Assembly (NCBI RefSeq): GCF_016863015.1
Contig: NZ_BOOB01000049.1
Coordinates: 44,636-108,635 of the forward strand
Source: Microbispora amethystogenes
GTDB taxonomy: Bacteria > Actinomycetota > Actinomycetes > Streptosporangiales > Streptosporangiaceae
DNA: 64,000 nucleotides
Reading direction: 5' to 3'
The notes under the pieces were generated by a model. It ran no database searches and was not told the origin of the DNA. It worked only from the letters and a program-made list of their open reading frames with translations. A program made the translations under genes and the position numbers. Below, in pieces: positions 41,921-51,278 of this stretch; within the stretch, counting starts at the first letter, position 1, and every line of letters starts with the position of its first letter.

Positions 41921-43431
41921 CCGGGCCGATGACTGGGCCGACGACCGGGCGGGCGAGCGGCGCGGAGCGCCGTGCGGCGCTGATCGAGAAGCTGGCCGGG
42001 CTGCCCCCCGAGCGCCGGGCGGCGCTGCTGCGCTCCCTCGGGGGCGCGGCGGCGGACCCCGGCGGGCAGGAGTGGCCGCTGTCGCCGGGGCAGGAGCGCC
42101 TGTGGTTCCTCAGCCGCTTCGACCCCGCCGACACCAGCTACAACACGCCCTGGTCCGTACGGCTGCGCGGGCCGCTCGACAGGGCCGCGCTGGCCGCGGC
42201 GTTCACCCGGGTCACCGAGCGGCACGAGGTGCTGCGGACCCGCTTCCGGCTGCGCGGGGACGCCCCCGTGCAGGTGGTGCTGCCGCCCGCGCCGACGCCG
42301 GTGGAGGACCTCGTGACCTCCGGGGAGGCGGGCCGCGACGGAGCTGGTCTGGACGGGGCTGGTCCGGACGGGGCTGGTCCGGACGGGGCGGGCGCCGACG
42401 AGGCGTTGCGGGAGTTCGCCGAGCGCCCGTTCGACCTGGAGAACGAACCTCCCCTGCGGGTCGGCGTGGCCCGGCTGGGTGAGGACGAGGTGGTGCTGTG
42501 CATCGTCCTGCACCACATCGTGGTGGACGGCTGGTCGCTCGACGTGCTCATGCGCGAGCTTGCCGAGTGTTACGCGGCGACGCGCGAGGGACGTGAGCCC
42601 ATCCTGGCGGAGCTGCCCATGCAGTACGCCTCCTTCGCCGTGCAGGAGAGACAGCGGGACCACACGGCGGGCGTGGAGCACTGGGCGGGCCGGCTGGCCG
42701 GCGCCCCCTCACTCGACCTGCCGCTCGACCATCCCCGGCCGTCCCGGTGGTCGGGGCGCGGCGGGCGCGAGGAGCTGCTGCTGCCGCCGGAGGAGGTCAC
42801 GCCGCTGGAGCGGGTGGCCAGGAAACGGCGCTGCACGTCCTTCATGGCCCTGGTCGCCGCCTACGAGGCGACATTGGCCCTGGCGTCCGGCCAGACCGAC
42901 TTCTGCGTCGGCGTCCCGGTGTCCCGCCGGACCCGCAGCGAGCTCGCCCCGCTGATCGGCTACTTCGGCAACACGCTGGTGCTGCGGGCCGACCTGTCCG
43001 GCGACCCGGCGTTTCACGAGCTGCTGGACCGCGTGCGGGAGGCGACCCTGGCCGGGATGCGGCACGCGGACGTGCCGTTCGAGCACATCCTGGCCGCGCT
43101 GCGCGTCCCGCGCGACGTCGGCCGGCCGCCGCTGTGCCAGGCCATGTTCAACCTGCACAGCGACCTGCCCAAGGACGATCTGCTGGGGACCCGGTTCGCC
43201 GACCTCGACGCCGAGGTCCACACGATCCCGCCCAGCCACACCAAGTCCGAGGTCTCGCTCGACCTGTGGCGCGGACCGGAGGGGCTGGGCGGCGTCTTCG
43301 ACTACAGCGCCGACCTGTTCACGCCCGCGACCGCGCGCCGCCTCGTCCGCGGTTTCGCCGAGGTCGTACGGCGGGCCGGGGCCGACCCGGAGACCCGTCT
43401 GTCCGCGCTGAGCGGCGCGTTCTCTGATTGA
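41917..43431 (+). CDS. Free-standing NRPS condensation domain
   Basis: 504 residues, one condensation domain with [10 protein letters not shown] (H199, H200, D204) and the usual N-terminal [16 protein letters not shown] Gly-Ala-Asp repeat (about 142-160, 15-bp units) lies in the first subdomain. No carrier or adenylation domain. It immediately precedes the A-T gene, so the two may work as a split C-A-T module. Start at 41917 from ATGA overlap with mbtH; upstream in-frame Met codons lie inside mbtH. Confidence 0.88.
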   Translation: MTGPMTGPTTGRASGAERRAALIEKLAGLPPERRAALLRSLGGAAADPGGQEWPLSPGQERLWFLSRFDPADTSYNTPWSVRLRGPLDRAALAAAFTRVTERHEVLRTRFRLRGDAPVQVVLPPAPTPVEDLVTSGEAGRDGAGLDGAGPDGAGPDGAGADEALREFAERPFDLENEPPLRVGVARLGEDEVVLCIVLHHIVVDGWSLDVLMRELAECYAATREGREPILAELPMQYASFAVQERQRDHTAGVEHWAGRLAGAPSLDLPLDHPRPSRWSGRGGREELLLPPEEVTPLERVARKRRCTSFMALVAAYEATLALASGQTDFCVGVPVSRRTRSELAPLIGYFGNTLVLRADLSGDPAFHELLDRVREATLAGMRHADVPFEHILAALRVPRDVGRPPLCQAMFNLHSDLPKDDLLGTRFADLDAEVHTIPPSHTKSEVSLDLWRGPEGLGGVFDYSADLFTPATARRLVRGFAEVVRRAGADPETRLSALSGAFSD

Positions 43432-43438
43432 AAGGTGC

Positions 43439-45457
43439 ATGACAGTGAGTGACGCGGTGAGCGGCGGGCCGGCGGCCTCGGGTGCCGGGCGGCCGGGAAC
43501 GGACGCCGCGACGGCGCTCGCGCTGATCCGCCGGTGGCGTGACGAGAGCCCCGACGCGGTCGCCGTGAGCGGCGACGGCGGCGTGCTGACATACCGGGAG
43601 CTGCTCGACCGGGCCGACCGGCTGGCGGCGCTGCTGCGCGCCCACGGCGTCGGGCCGGAGGTGCCGGTGGGCCTGTGCCTGGAGCGGTGCCCCGGCATGG
43701 TCGTCGCGCTGCTCGCCGTGTGGCGGGCCGGCGGCGCGTACGTGCCGCTCGACCCGGCGTTCCCCGAGGACCGGCTCCGCCACATGCGGGAGGACGCCGG
43801 CATCCGGCTCGTGCTTGCCGGGAAGGGCGTCGGCTCCGCGCTGCTCGACGGAGTCCCGGACGTCGTCGAGCTGGCGTGGGACGGCGTGCCGCTCTCGGGC
43901 GAGGGGCAGGACGGCGACGGCGATGGATACGGCGACGGCGAGGGACCGGTGGGGGATCTCGCCTACCTCATGTACACCTCCGGCTCCACGGGCCGGCCCA
44001 AGGGGGTCGCGGTCCCGCACGGCGCGGTGGTCAACCTGCTGGAGTCCTTCGCCTCCCTGCTGGAGCTCACCCCGCGCGACGCCTGGCTCGCTGTCACCAC
44101 GCTGTCGTTCGACATCTCCGTGCTGGAGCTGCTCCTGCCGCTGACCTGCGGCGCCCGCGTCGTGGTCGCGTCCGCGCACGAGACGACGGACGGCCGGGCC
44201 CTGCGGTCGCGCGCCGTGACCGACGCCGTCTCGATCATGCAGGCGACCCCGGCGAGCTGGCGCATCCTGATCGAGTCCGGCGGAGTCCCCGCGAACATCG
44301 CGACCCGGCTGTGCGGGGGAGAGGCGCTGCCCCGCGACCTCGCCGACGCCCTCCTCGCCGACGGCGCCCGCCTCTGGAACGTGTACGGCCCCACCGAGAC
44401 GACGGTCTGGTCGACGGCCGGGCGGGTCGCCCCGTCTCCTGCTCCCGTGGACCTCGGCGAGCCCATCGGCAACACGACCGTGCACATCCTCGGGCCCGAC
44501 GGGCGTCCGGTGCCGCCCGGCGAGGCCGGGGAGCTGCACATCGGCGGAGCCGGCCTGGCCAGGGGATACCGCGGAATGCCGGGCCAGACGGCGGACCGGT
44601 TCCGGCCCGACCCCTTCTCCGCGACGCCCGGGGCCCGCCTGTACGCCACGGGCGACCTGGCCGCGCTGGAGAACGGCAGGCTGCGCTATCTCGGCCGGGC
44701 CGACCAGCAGGTGAAGGTGCGCGGCTTCCGGATCGAGCTCGGCGAGATCGAGACCGTGCTGCGGGCCGCGCCGGAGGTGGCCGGCGCCGCGGTCGGCGTC
44801 CACGCCGGCCCCGACGGGCTCGCGCGCCTGGTCGCCTACGTCGTGCGCGCCACCACAGAGCACACCACGGGGGAGCACGTCGCCGAAGAGGCCGCAGGGG
44901 AAACGGCGGCCGGGGGGACCTTCCGGGGAACCGGCTCGGACATCGACGAGTCGGGCCTGTGGGCCTCCCTGCGCGACCGGCTGCGCCTCAGCGTCCCCGA
45001 ATACATGGTGCCGGCGCGTCTCGTGGTGTTGGACGCCCTGCCGCTCACCCCCAACGGGAAGCTCGACCGCGCCGCGCTGCCCGCGCCCGAGTGGACCCGC
45101 GCCGGGAGCCGGCCGTACCGGCCGCCGTCCACGCCGCTGGAGGAGGACCTCGCGGCGCTGTGGGGAGAGGTGCTGGGCATCGCGGAGCCGGTCGGCGTCG
45201 ACGACGACTTCTTCGAGCTGGGCGGCCACTCGCTGACCGCCACCCAGATCATCGCCAGGATCCAGGCGCGGTTCGCGATCAGTGTGCCGATCGTGGAGCT
45301 GTTCGAGAACCCCACGGTGGCCGGGCTGGCGGCGGCGATGGACCGGCTCGACGACGACGACCTCGATCTCGCCGAGATCGCCGCGCTCCGCGACGAACTC
45401 GACGGCCTCAGCGCCGAGGACCTCGCGGCGGTGCTCGACGGGATGTCGGACCGATGA
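43439..45457 (+). CDS. NRPS A-T didomain (glycine-type pocket)
   Basis: 672 residues: adenylation domain (about 25-540; MYTSGSTGRPKG near 178; catalytic Lys in NGKLDR) and carrier domain with LGGHS (Ser598). Pocket residues read by alignment to GrsA: D-I-L-Q-L-G-V-V-W-K, very close to the known glycine code DILQLGLIWK. AAAGGTG precedes the ATG. Predicted to load Gly, with the upstream free C domain supplying condensation. Confidence 0.9.
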   Translation: MTVSDAVSGGPAASGAGRPGTDAATALALIRRWRDESPDAVAVSGDGGVLTYRELLDRADRLAALLRAHGVGPEVPVGLCLERCPGMVVALLAVWRAGGAYVPLDPAFPEDRLRHMREDAGIRLVLAGKGVGSALLDGVPDVVELAWDGVPLSGEGQDGDGDGYGDGEGPVGDLAYLMYTSGSTGRPKGVAVPHGAVVNLLESFASLLELTPRDAWLAVTTLSFDISVLELLLPLTCGARVVVASAHETTDGRALRSRAVTDAVSIMQATPASWRILIESGGVPANIATRLCGGEALPRDLADALLADGARLWNVYGPTETTVWSTAGRVAPSPAPVDLGEPIGNTTVHILGPDGRPVPPGEAGELHIGGAGLARGYRGMPGQTADRFRPDPFSATPGARLYATGDLAALENGRLRYLGRADQQVKVRGFRIELGEIETVLRAAPEVAGAAVGVHAGPDGLARLVAYVVRATTEHTTGEHVAEEAAGETAAGGTFRGTGSDIDESGLWASLRDRLRLSVPEYMVPARLVVLDALPLTPNGKLDRAALPAPEWTRAGSRPYRPPSTPLEEDLAALWGEVLGIAEPVGVDDDFFELGGHSLTATQIIARIQARFAISVPIVELFENPTVAGLAAAMDRLDDDDLDLAEIAALRDELDGLSAEDLAAVLDGMSDR

Positions 45458-48400
45458 GGGCGCCGCTGTCTCCGGACCAGGAGCGGCTCTGGCTCCTGCA
45501 GAAGCTGGACCCGCGCGACGCCTCCTTCGGCATGTATCTCGTCCGCCGGCTGCGCGGCCCCCTCGACCGGGACGCCCTCGAAGGGGCGGTCGCCGACGTG
45601 GTGGCCCGGCACGAGAGCCTGCGCACCCGGTTCGAGGAGGAGGACGGCGTCCCCTGGGCGGTCGCGGAGCCGGCCGGATCCCCGCCGCCGGTGGCCTGGC
45701 CGGCCGCGACGGACGAGGAGCACGCCGGGCGGCTCGTCGCCGAGCGGGTCAACGCGCCGTTCGACCTCGCGGACGGCGTCCCGCTGCGCGTGGCGGTGAT
45801 CGGGATCGGGCCGCTGGACCACGTCCTGTGCGTCACGATGCACCACATCATCGGCGACGGCTGGTCGCTGGGGATCCTGCTCGACGACCTCGCGGAGTGC
45901 TACACCGCGCGGCTGCGCGGCCGCGCGCCGGAACTGGCGCCGCTGCCGGTCCACCCGTCCGACTACGCCCGCTGGCAGCGCCGCCGCGCCGATCGCGCGG
46001 TGCCGTACTGGCAGGAGCGGCTGGCCGATCCGCCGCCGCCCGACCTGCCGTTCGGCATCGGGGGCATCGGCGGCGGGGACGACGGCGGTGCGGAGGGCGG
46101 CGCGGGCCACGGGCAGGGCGGGTTCCAGATCGTCCGGGTCGGCCCGGAGGTCGCGGACCGGCTGGACCGGCTCGCCCGCGAGCACCGGACCACGCTGTTC
46201 ACCGTGCTCATGGCGGCCTACCAGGTGCTCCTGCACCGCCACTCCGGCCACGACGACGTCCTCGTCGGGACGGTCGTCGCCGGGCGCGACCGGGTCGAGC
46301 TGGAGCCGCTGATCGGCTATCTCACCCAGACCGTCGTGCTGCGCGGCGACCTCGGCGGCGACCCCGCGTTCGCCGACCTGCTGCGGAGCACCGGGCGCGA
46401 GGCGCTGACGGCGATGAGCAGGACGTCGGTGCCGTTCGAGCGGATCGGGCACCCCGCCCAGGCGCTGATGCCGACCGTGTTCATCCTGCACACCCAGGAC
46501 GTGGGGCCCACCCGGCCCTTCGGGGACCTGTCCGTCGGCTTCTTCCCCGACGGCTTCCGGCAGGTGAAGCTCGGCCTCTACACCGAGGCGTGGCGGGACG
46601 GCGGCGGGATCACCGTGTCGTTCGGTCACGACGGGTCCAGCGGGTCCCCGCACGAGGCGGAGGCCGTCCGGCGGCTCGCCGAGCGCTTCCTGCTCCTGCT
46701 CGCCTCGGCCGCGGCCGAGCCGCACCGCCGGATCTCCGAGCTGCGCGTCTGGACCGAGGACGACGAGGCCGACATCCACACCATGGCCGGCGACGGCGCG
46801 GACGTTCCCGGGCCGACGGTCCCCGAGATGATCGCCGAGACCGTCCGCCGCACGCCCGGCGCCGTCGCGGTGGTCTGCGGGGACACCGAGGTCACGTACG
46901 GCGAACTGGACCTGCGGGCGGCCCGGCTCGCCGCGTCGCTGCGCGCGTCCGGCGTCCGCCCCGGCGACGTCGTCGGCGTCCGCCTGCCCCGGTCGGCCGA
47001 GGCGATCGTCGCGCTGCTCGCCGTCTGGCGGGCCGGCGCGGCCTACCTGCCGTTCGAGCCGGACGAACCGGACGAGCGGATGACCTTCTCCCTGGCGGAC
47101 GCCGGGGCGACGCATGTGATCACGACCCGTACGCCGCCTCCTGGGCTCACCGCCGTCGACCCGATCCCCGGCGGGGGAGAGGACGCACGGTGGCCCGGCG
47201 AGCAGGGCGAGCAGTGGCCCACCGAGCAGCGGCCCACCGGGCAGCAGGGCGAGGAGGGGCCGGGTGGGACAGGGCCGGGAGACGTCGCCTACGTGATCTC
47301 CACCTCCGGCTCCACCGGCCGCCCCAAGGGCGTCGCGGTCGAGCACCGCGCCATCGCGGCCCGGATCCGGTGGATGCGCGACGCGTACGGCCTGACGCCC
47401 GGCGACCGCGTCGTCCAGTTCGCGTCGCTGAGCTTCGACACCCACCTCGAAGAGGTGTTCCCCGCGCTGGCCGCGGGAGCGACCCTGGTGCTCCTCCCGG
47501 GCGGGGCGGCGACGCTGCCCGACCTGCTGGCCGCGCCGGGCGGGGAGCGGATCACGGTGCTCGACCTGCCCACCGCCTACTGGCACCACCTGGTCGAGGA
47601 GATCGACCAGATCGCCTGGCCGCCCGCGCTCCGCCTGGTGATCATCGGCGGCGAGCAGGCGTCCGGCGGCGCGGTGACGCGCTGGCGGCGCCGGTTCGGC
47701 GACGGCGTCCGGCTGCTGAACACCTACGGCCCGACCGAGGCCGCGGTCATCGCGACCTGGGCCGACCTCGGCGCCGGTCCTGGGGCTGGTCCCGGGTCCG
47801 GCCTGGGGTCCGGCCTCGCGGCGGACCATGGCGTGAGGCCGCACGGCAGGCCGCCGATCGGCCGGCCCGTCGGCGCGACGACGGTCCACCTGCTCGACGC
47901 CGCCGGAGCCCCGGTCCCGAAAGGCGCGATCGGCGAACTGGTCATCGGGGGAGCCGGAGTGGCCCGCGGTTACCTGCGCCGCCCCGCGCTCACGGCCGCC
48001 GCCTTCGTCCCCGACCCCGCCGGGCCGCCGGGAGCGCGGCGGTACCGCACCGGGGACCGGGCCCGCTGGAACCAGGACGGCGAGCTGGAGTTCCTGGGCC
48101 GCCTCGACGGGCAGCTCAAGGTGCGCGGCTTCCGGATCGAGCCGGGGGAGGTCGAGGCGCGGCTGCTCGACCATCCGGGCGTCGGCCAGGCCTTCGTGAC
48201 GGTCCACGCCGAGGAGCTCGTGGCGTACGTGACGGGGACCGCGACGGGGGAGGAGCTCGCCGCGCACCTCGCGCGGACCCTGCCCCGGCATCTCGTCCCG
48301 ACCGCCTGGGTCGGTCTCGACGCGCTGCCGCTCACCAGCCGCGGCAAGGTGGACCGCGCGGCGCTGCCCGCGCCGGTCCGGGGGCCGTCGGCCCGGCACG

Positions 48401-48696
48401 TCCCGCCGAGCACGGACGCGGAGCTGCTGGTGGCCGAGGTCTGGGCCGAGCTGCTCGGCGTCGCCTCCGTCGGCGCGGACGACGACTTCTTCGCCCTCGG
48501 CGGGCACTCGCTGCTCGCGACGCGGATCGCGGCCCGGCTACGCCGTACGACCGGGGTGGAGGTGCCGGTCCGGACGATCTTCGAGCGGCGCACCGTGGCC
48601 GACCTGGCGGCCGCGCTGGAGGACCTGCTGGTCGCCGAGCTGGAGGGCATGTCGGAGGAGGAGGCCGAGCGCCTGCTCTCGTCCGCCGAGGGCTGA
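45454..48696 (+). CDS. NRPS C-A-T module (basic amino acid pocket)
   Basis: 1080 residues: condensation domain (about 1-420; MHHIIGDGWS, H130/H131/D135), adenylation domain (about 450-960; STSGSTGRPKG near 616; Lys in RGKVDR), carrier domain with LGGHS (Ser1019). Pocket reads D-T-E-D-I-G-T-V-I-K. Acidic residues at the second helix positions indicate a basic side chain; the pattern is nearest to codes known for beta-lysine and lysine. A Glu/Gln/Gly-rich insert lies at about 570-605. Last NRPS gene; ATGA overlap with the A-T gene. Confidence 0.9.
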   Translation: MRAPLSPDQERLWLLQKLDPRDASFGMYLVRRLRGPLDRDALEGAVADVVARHESLRTRFEEEDGVPWAVAEPAGSPPPVAWPAATDEEHAGRLVAERVNAPFDLADGVPLRVAVIGIGPLDHVLCVTMHHIIGDGWSLGILLDDLAECYTARLRGRAPELAPLPVHPSDYARWQRRRADRAVPYWQERLADPPPPDLPFGIGGIGGGDDGGAEGGAGHGQGGFQIVRVGPEVADRLDRLAREHRTTLFTVLMAAYQVLLHRHSGHDDVLVGTVVAGRDRVELEPLIGYLTQTVVLRGDLGGDPAFADLLRSTGREALTAMSRTSVPFERIGHPAQALMPTVFILHTQDVGPTRPFGDLSVGFFPDGFRQVKLGLYTEAWRDGGGITVSFGHDGSSGSPHEAEAVRRLAERFLLLLASAAAEPHRRISELRVWTEDDEADIHTMAGDGADVPGPTVPEMIAETVRRTPGAVAVVCGDTEVTYGELDLRAARLAASLRASGVRPGDVVGVRLPRSAEAIVALLAVWRAGAAYLPFEPDEPDERMTFSLADAGATHVITTRTPPPGLTAVDPIPGGGEDARWPGEQGEQWPTEQRPTGQQGEEGPGGTGPGDVAYVISTSGSTGRPKGVAVEHRAIAARIRWMRDAYGLTPGDRVVQFASLSFDTHLEEVFPALAAGATLVLLPGGAATLPDLLAAPGGERITVLDLPTAYWHHLVEEIDQIAWPPALRLVIIGGEQASGGAVTRWRRRFGDGVRLLNTYGPTEAAVIATWADLGAGPGAGPGSGLGSGLAADHGVRPHGRPPIGRPVGATTVHLLDAAGAPVPKGAIGELVIGGAGVARGYLRRPALTAAAFVPDPAGPPGARRYRTGDRARWNQDGELEFLGRLDGQLKVRGFRIEPGEVEARLLDHPGVGQAFVTVHAEELVAYVTGTATGEELAAHLARTLPRHLVPTAWVGLDALPLTSRGKVDRAALPAPVRGPSARHVPPSTDAELLVAEVWAELLGVASVGADDDFFALGGHSLLATRIAARLRRTTGVEVPVRTIFERRTVADLAAALEDLLVAELEGMSEEEAERLLSSAEG

Positions 48697-48725
48697 GCCC
48701 TCTCGAAGGCAGCCCTCTCGAAGGC
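48696..48725 (+). repeat. 15-bp tandem duplication after the NRPS stop
   Basis: AGCCCTCTCGAAGGC occurs twice head to tail, beginning at the last base of the stop codon. Non-coding. Confidence 0.85.
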
Positions 48726-48738
48726 GTGGCCGACGACA

Positions 48739-48779
48739 ACGAGACCGCCGCACACATCGGGGATGTGCGGCGGTCTCGT
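48739..48779. terminator. Bidirectional terminator, NRPS operon versus cebR
   Basis: A 14-bp perfect stem (ACGAGACCGCCGCA at 48739-48752 with complement at 48766-48779) around a 13-base loop that can itself pair. Lies between convergent operons; likely ends both. Confidence 0.82.
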
Positions 48780-48793
48780 CGTTCGTGGCCGCC

Positions 48794-49813
48794 TCAGGCG
48801 GAGGCGCGGATCACCAGGTGCGTGTCGAGTATGACGACCGGCTGCTCCAGCGGCTCGCCGTTGATGCGGGCGATCAGGAGCTGCACCATCTGCCGGCCCA
48901 TCGCCTCCGTCGGCTGGTGCACGCTGGTCAGCGGAGGATCGGTGTGCAGGGCGACCTTCGAGTCCTCGAAGCCGATCAGCGCGACGTCGTCCGGCACCAC
49001 CATGCCGTTCTCCTTGAGCACGCGCAGCGCCCCGACCGCCATGGGGTCGGACGCCGTGAACACCGCGTCGAGATCGGGATGGCGGGCCAGCAGCTCACGC
49101 ATGGCCGCCGAGCCGCTCTCCTCGGAGAAGTCGCCGTACGAGACGCGTTCGCTCATCCCGGTGGCGAGCAGCGCGTCGCGGTACCCGGCCAGACGGTCGA
49201 CACCCACGCCCATGTCCTGGGGACCGGCGATGGTGGCGATCCGGCTCCGGCCCTTGGAGACCAGATACTTGACCGCCTGCCGCGCGCCCGCGCGGTTGTC
49301 CATGTCGACGAAGCTGTAGGGGTTCAGCCCGACGGGCCGGCCACCGAGCACTGTGGGCACGCCCAGATCCTCCAGCCGTCCCGGCAGGGGGTCGGCGCCG
49401 TGCACCGAGGTGAGCAGGACGCCGTCGACGTGCTGCCCGGTCAGGTAGTGCTCCAGACGGTCGTGCTCGGTGCGGTTCTGCGCCATCGTGAGGATCAGCT
49501 GGAGGCCGGTCTCACCCAGCGCCGAGCCGATCCCGCGGATCAGCCCGGCGAAGTACGGTTCGTCGAAGACGCGCTGCTCCGATTCCGACACCACCAGGGC
49601 GATGGTGTCGGTCCGGTTGGTCACGAGGGTACGCGCCGCCCGATTGGGCACGTAGCCGAGCTCCTGGATCGCCAGTAACACCGCGTCGCGGGCACGGTCG
49701 CTCACCTTGGGTGAGCCGTTGATGACCCGCGACACGGTGCCGCGGCCGACACCGGCACGCGCGGCGACCGCTTCCAGAGTCGGCCGACCTCCGGAACGGC
49801 GGTCCCCGTTCAT
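48794..49813 (-). CDS. cebR: LacI-family cello-oligosaccharide repressor (CebR/CelR type)
   Basis: 339 residues: N-terminal helix-turn-helix (TLEAVAARAGVGRGTVSRVINGS, stated here by its AGVGRGTVSRVING core; hinge near 55-65 with YVPNRAARTL) and a periplasmic-binding-protein-like ligand domain (IALVVSE, VDGVLLTSVHG, TASDPMAVGALRVLKENG). Last gene of the cebEFG-bglC operon, 28 bases after bglC. By position and by the operators in the window it should bind TGGGAGCGCTCCCA and release it with cellobiose, as its Streptomyces and Thermobifida counterparts do. No separate promoter is evident, so it would be feedback-controlled through the operon. Confidence 0.9.
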   Translation of the reverse strand: MNGDRRSGGRPTLEAVAARAGVGRGTVSRVINGSPKVSDRARDAVLLAIQELGYVPNRAARTLVTNRTDTIALVVSESEQRVFDEPYFAGLIRGIGSALGETGLQLILTMAQNRTEHDRLEHYLTGQHVDGVLLTSVHGADPLPGRLEDLGVPTVLGGRPVGLNPYSFVDMDNRAGARQAVKYLVSKGRSRIATIAGPQDMGVGVDRLAGYRDALLATGMSERVSYGDFSEESGSAAMRELLARHPDLDAVFTASDPMAVGALRVLKENGMVVPDDVALIGFEDSKVALHTDPPLTSVHQPTEAMGRQMVQLLIARINGEPLEQPVVILDTHLVIRASA

Positions 49814-49841
49814 CTATACTGCCCCCTTATCGCGTCTGCGC

Positions 49842-51278
49842 TTATTGTGCCCGACCCAGCAGGCCGCCGTGCCTGATGGTGTCGGCATACCACAACGCGC
49901 TCGATTTCAGCGTCCTCGCCTGGGTCTCGTAGTCCACGTAGACGAGGCCGAAGCGCTTACCGTATCCCCAGGCCCACTCGAAGTTGTCCATCAGGGACCA
50001 GGCGAAGTAGCCCTGGAGCGGGACGCCGGACTCGATGGCGGCGTGGCAGGTGCGCAGGTGCGCCTCGATGTAGGCGACGCGATCGGGGTCGTGCACGGTC
50101 CCGTCCTCGCCGAACACGTCGTCGTACGCCGCGCCGTTCTCGGAGATGTAGAGGGGGACGCGCGGGTACTCGTCGGCGAGGCGCCGCAGCGTCTCGTACA
50201 GTCCGCTGTCGTCGACCTCCCAGCCCATCGCGGTGACCGGGCGGCCGGCGTTGACGAACCCGACGTGCTCGCTGCCGATCCACGGCGAGCCGGAGTCGGT
50301 CGGGGCGGCCGCGGCCGACACGGCGCCGCCGGGGGCGCCCGACACGGTGAAGCGGCTGTAGTAGTTGACCAGCAGCATGTCGAGCGGAGCGCCGATCGCG
50401 GCCAGGTCGCCGTCCTGGATGAAGGACATGTCGGAGATGTGGCTCAGGTCGGCCAGCACGTCCTCCGGGTACGCGCCCTTGAGCAGGGCGTCCAGGAAGA
50501 ACCGGTTCTGCAGCCCGTCGATGCGGCGGGCGGCGTCCTGGTCGGCCTCGCTGGCGGTGGCCGGCGTGACCGGGTAGAGGTTCACGCACCCGCCGATCTG
50601 CGAGTCGGCGTTCTGCGCCCGCATCGCCTGCACGGCCAGCCCGTGCGCGAGGTTGAGGTGGTGCGCGGCGCGCAGCGCGGCGGCCGGCTCACGCCTGCCC
50701 GGCGCGTGCTCGCCCGAGGCGTACCCCAGGAACGCCGAGCACCAGGGCTCGTTGACCGTGCTCCAGTTCCTGACCCGGTCGGAGAGCTCGGCGTGGACGG
50801 TCGCGGCGAAGTCGGCGAAGCGCTTCGACGTGTCCCGCGCGGGCCACCCTCCCGCGTCTTCCAGGGCCTGCGGAAGGTCCCAGTGGTAGAGCGTCAGCCA
50901 CGGGTCGATGCCGTAGCTGAGCAGCTCGTCGACGAGCCTCTTGTAGAAGTCGAGGCCCTTGGCGTTGTATGCGCCCAAGCCCTCGGGCTGGATCCGCGGC
51001 CAGGAGACCGAGAACCGGTAGGCCGTCAGGCCGAGGTCGGCCATCAGCTTCACGTCGTCGCGGTACCGGTTGTAGTGGTCGATCGCGATCTCGGCGTGGT
51101 CGCCGCCGACGATCCGGCCCTCCTGACGGCAGAAACTGTCCCAGATCGAGGTGCCCCGCCCGTCCGCGGAGAGCCCACCCTCGATCTGGTATGCGGAGGT
51201 CGCGGCGCCCCAGACGAACCCTGTGGGGAACATCAGGCCGGCCGCCTCCGCCTCTGGTCGTGTGTCTTGCGTTGTCAC
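49842..51278 (-). CDS. bglC: GH1 beta-glucosidase of the ceb operon
   Basis: 478 residues, no signal peptide, so it hydrolyses imported cellobiose or cello-oligosaccharides to glucose in the cytosol. Acid/base Glu in STVNEPW, nucleophile Glu in YISENGAAYDD; FVWGAATSAYQIEGG at the start. GTG start at 51278 overlaps the cebG stop (GTGA). Position after cebEFG and before the repressor matches the actinomycete cebEFG-bglC arrangement. Confidence 0.94.
   Translation of the reverse strand: MTTQDTRPEAEAAGLMFPTGFVWGAATSAYQIEGGLSADGRGTSIWDSFCRQEGRIVGGDHAEIAIDHYNRYRDDVKLMADLGLTAYRFSVSWPRIQPEGLGAYNAKGLDFYKRLVDELLSYGIDPWLTLYHWDLPQALEDAGGWPARDTSKRFADFAATVHAELSDRVRNWSTVNEPWCSAFLGYASGEHAPGRREPAAALRAAHHLNLAHGLAVQAMRAQNADSQIGGCVNLYPVTPATASEADQDAARRIDGLQNRFFLDALLKGAYPEDVLADLSHISDMSFIQDGDLAAIGAPLDMLLVNYYSRFTVSGAPGGAVSAAAAPTDSGSPWIGSEHVGFVNAGRPVTAMGWEVDDSGLYETLRRLADEYPRVPLYISENGAAYDDVFGEDGTVHDPDRVAYIEAHLRTCHAAIESGVPLQGYFAWSLMDNFEWAWGYGKRFGLVYVDYETQARTLKSSALWYADTIRHGGLLGRAQ

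Noticed and set aside
44836..48507. 1223-codon minus-strand frame opposite the NRPS genes
   Set aside because: Mirror frame of two well-supported NRPS genes; no family motif.
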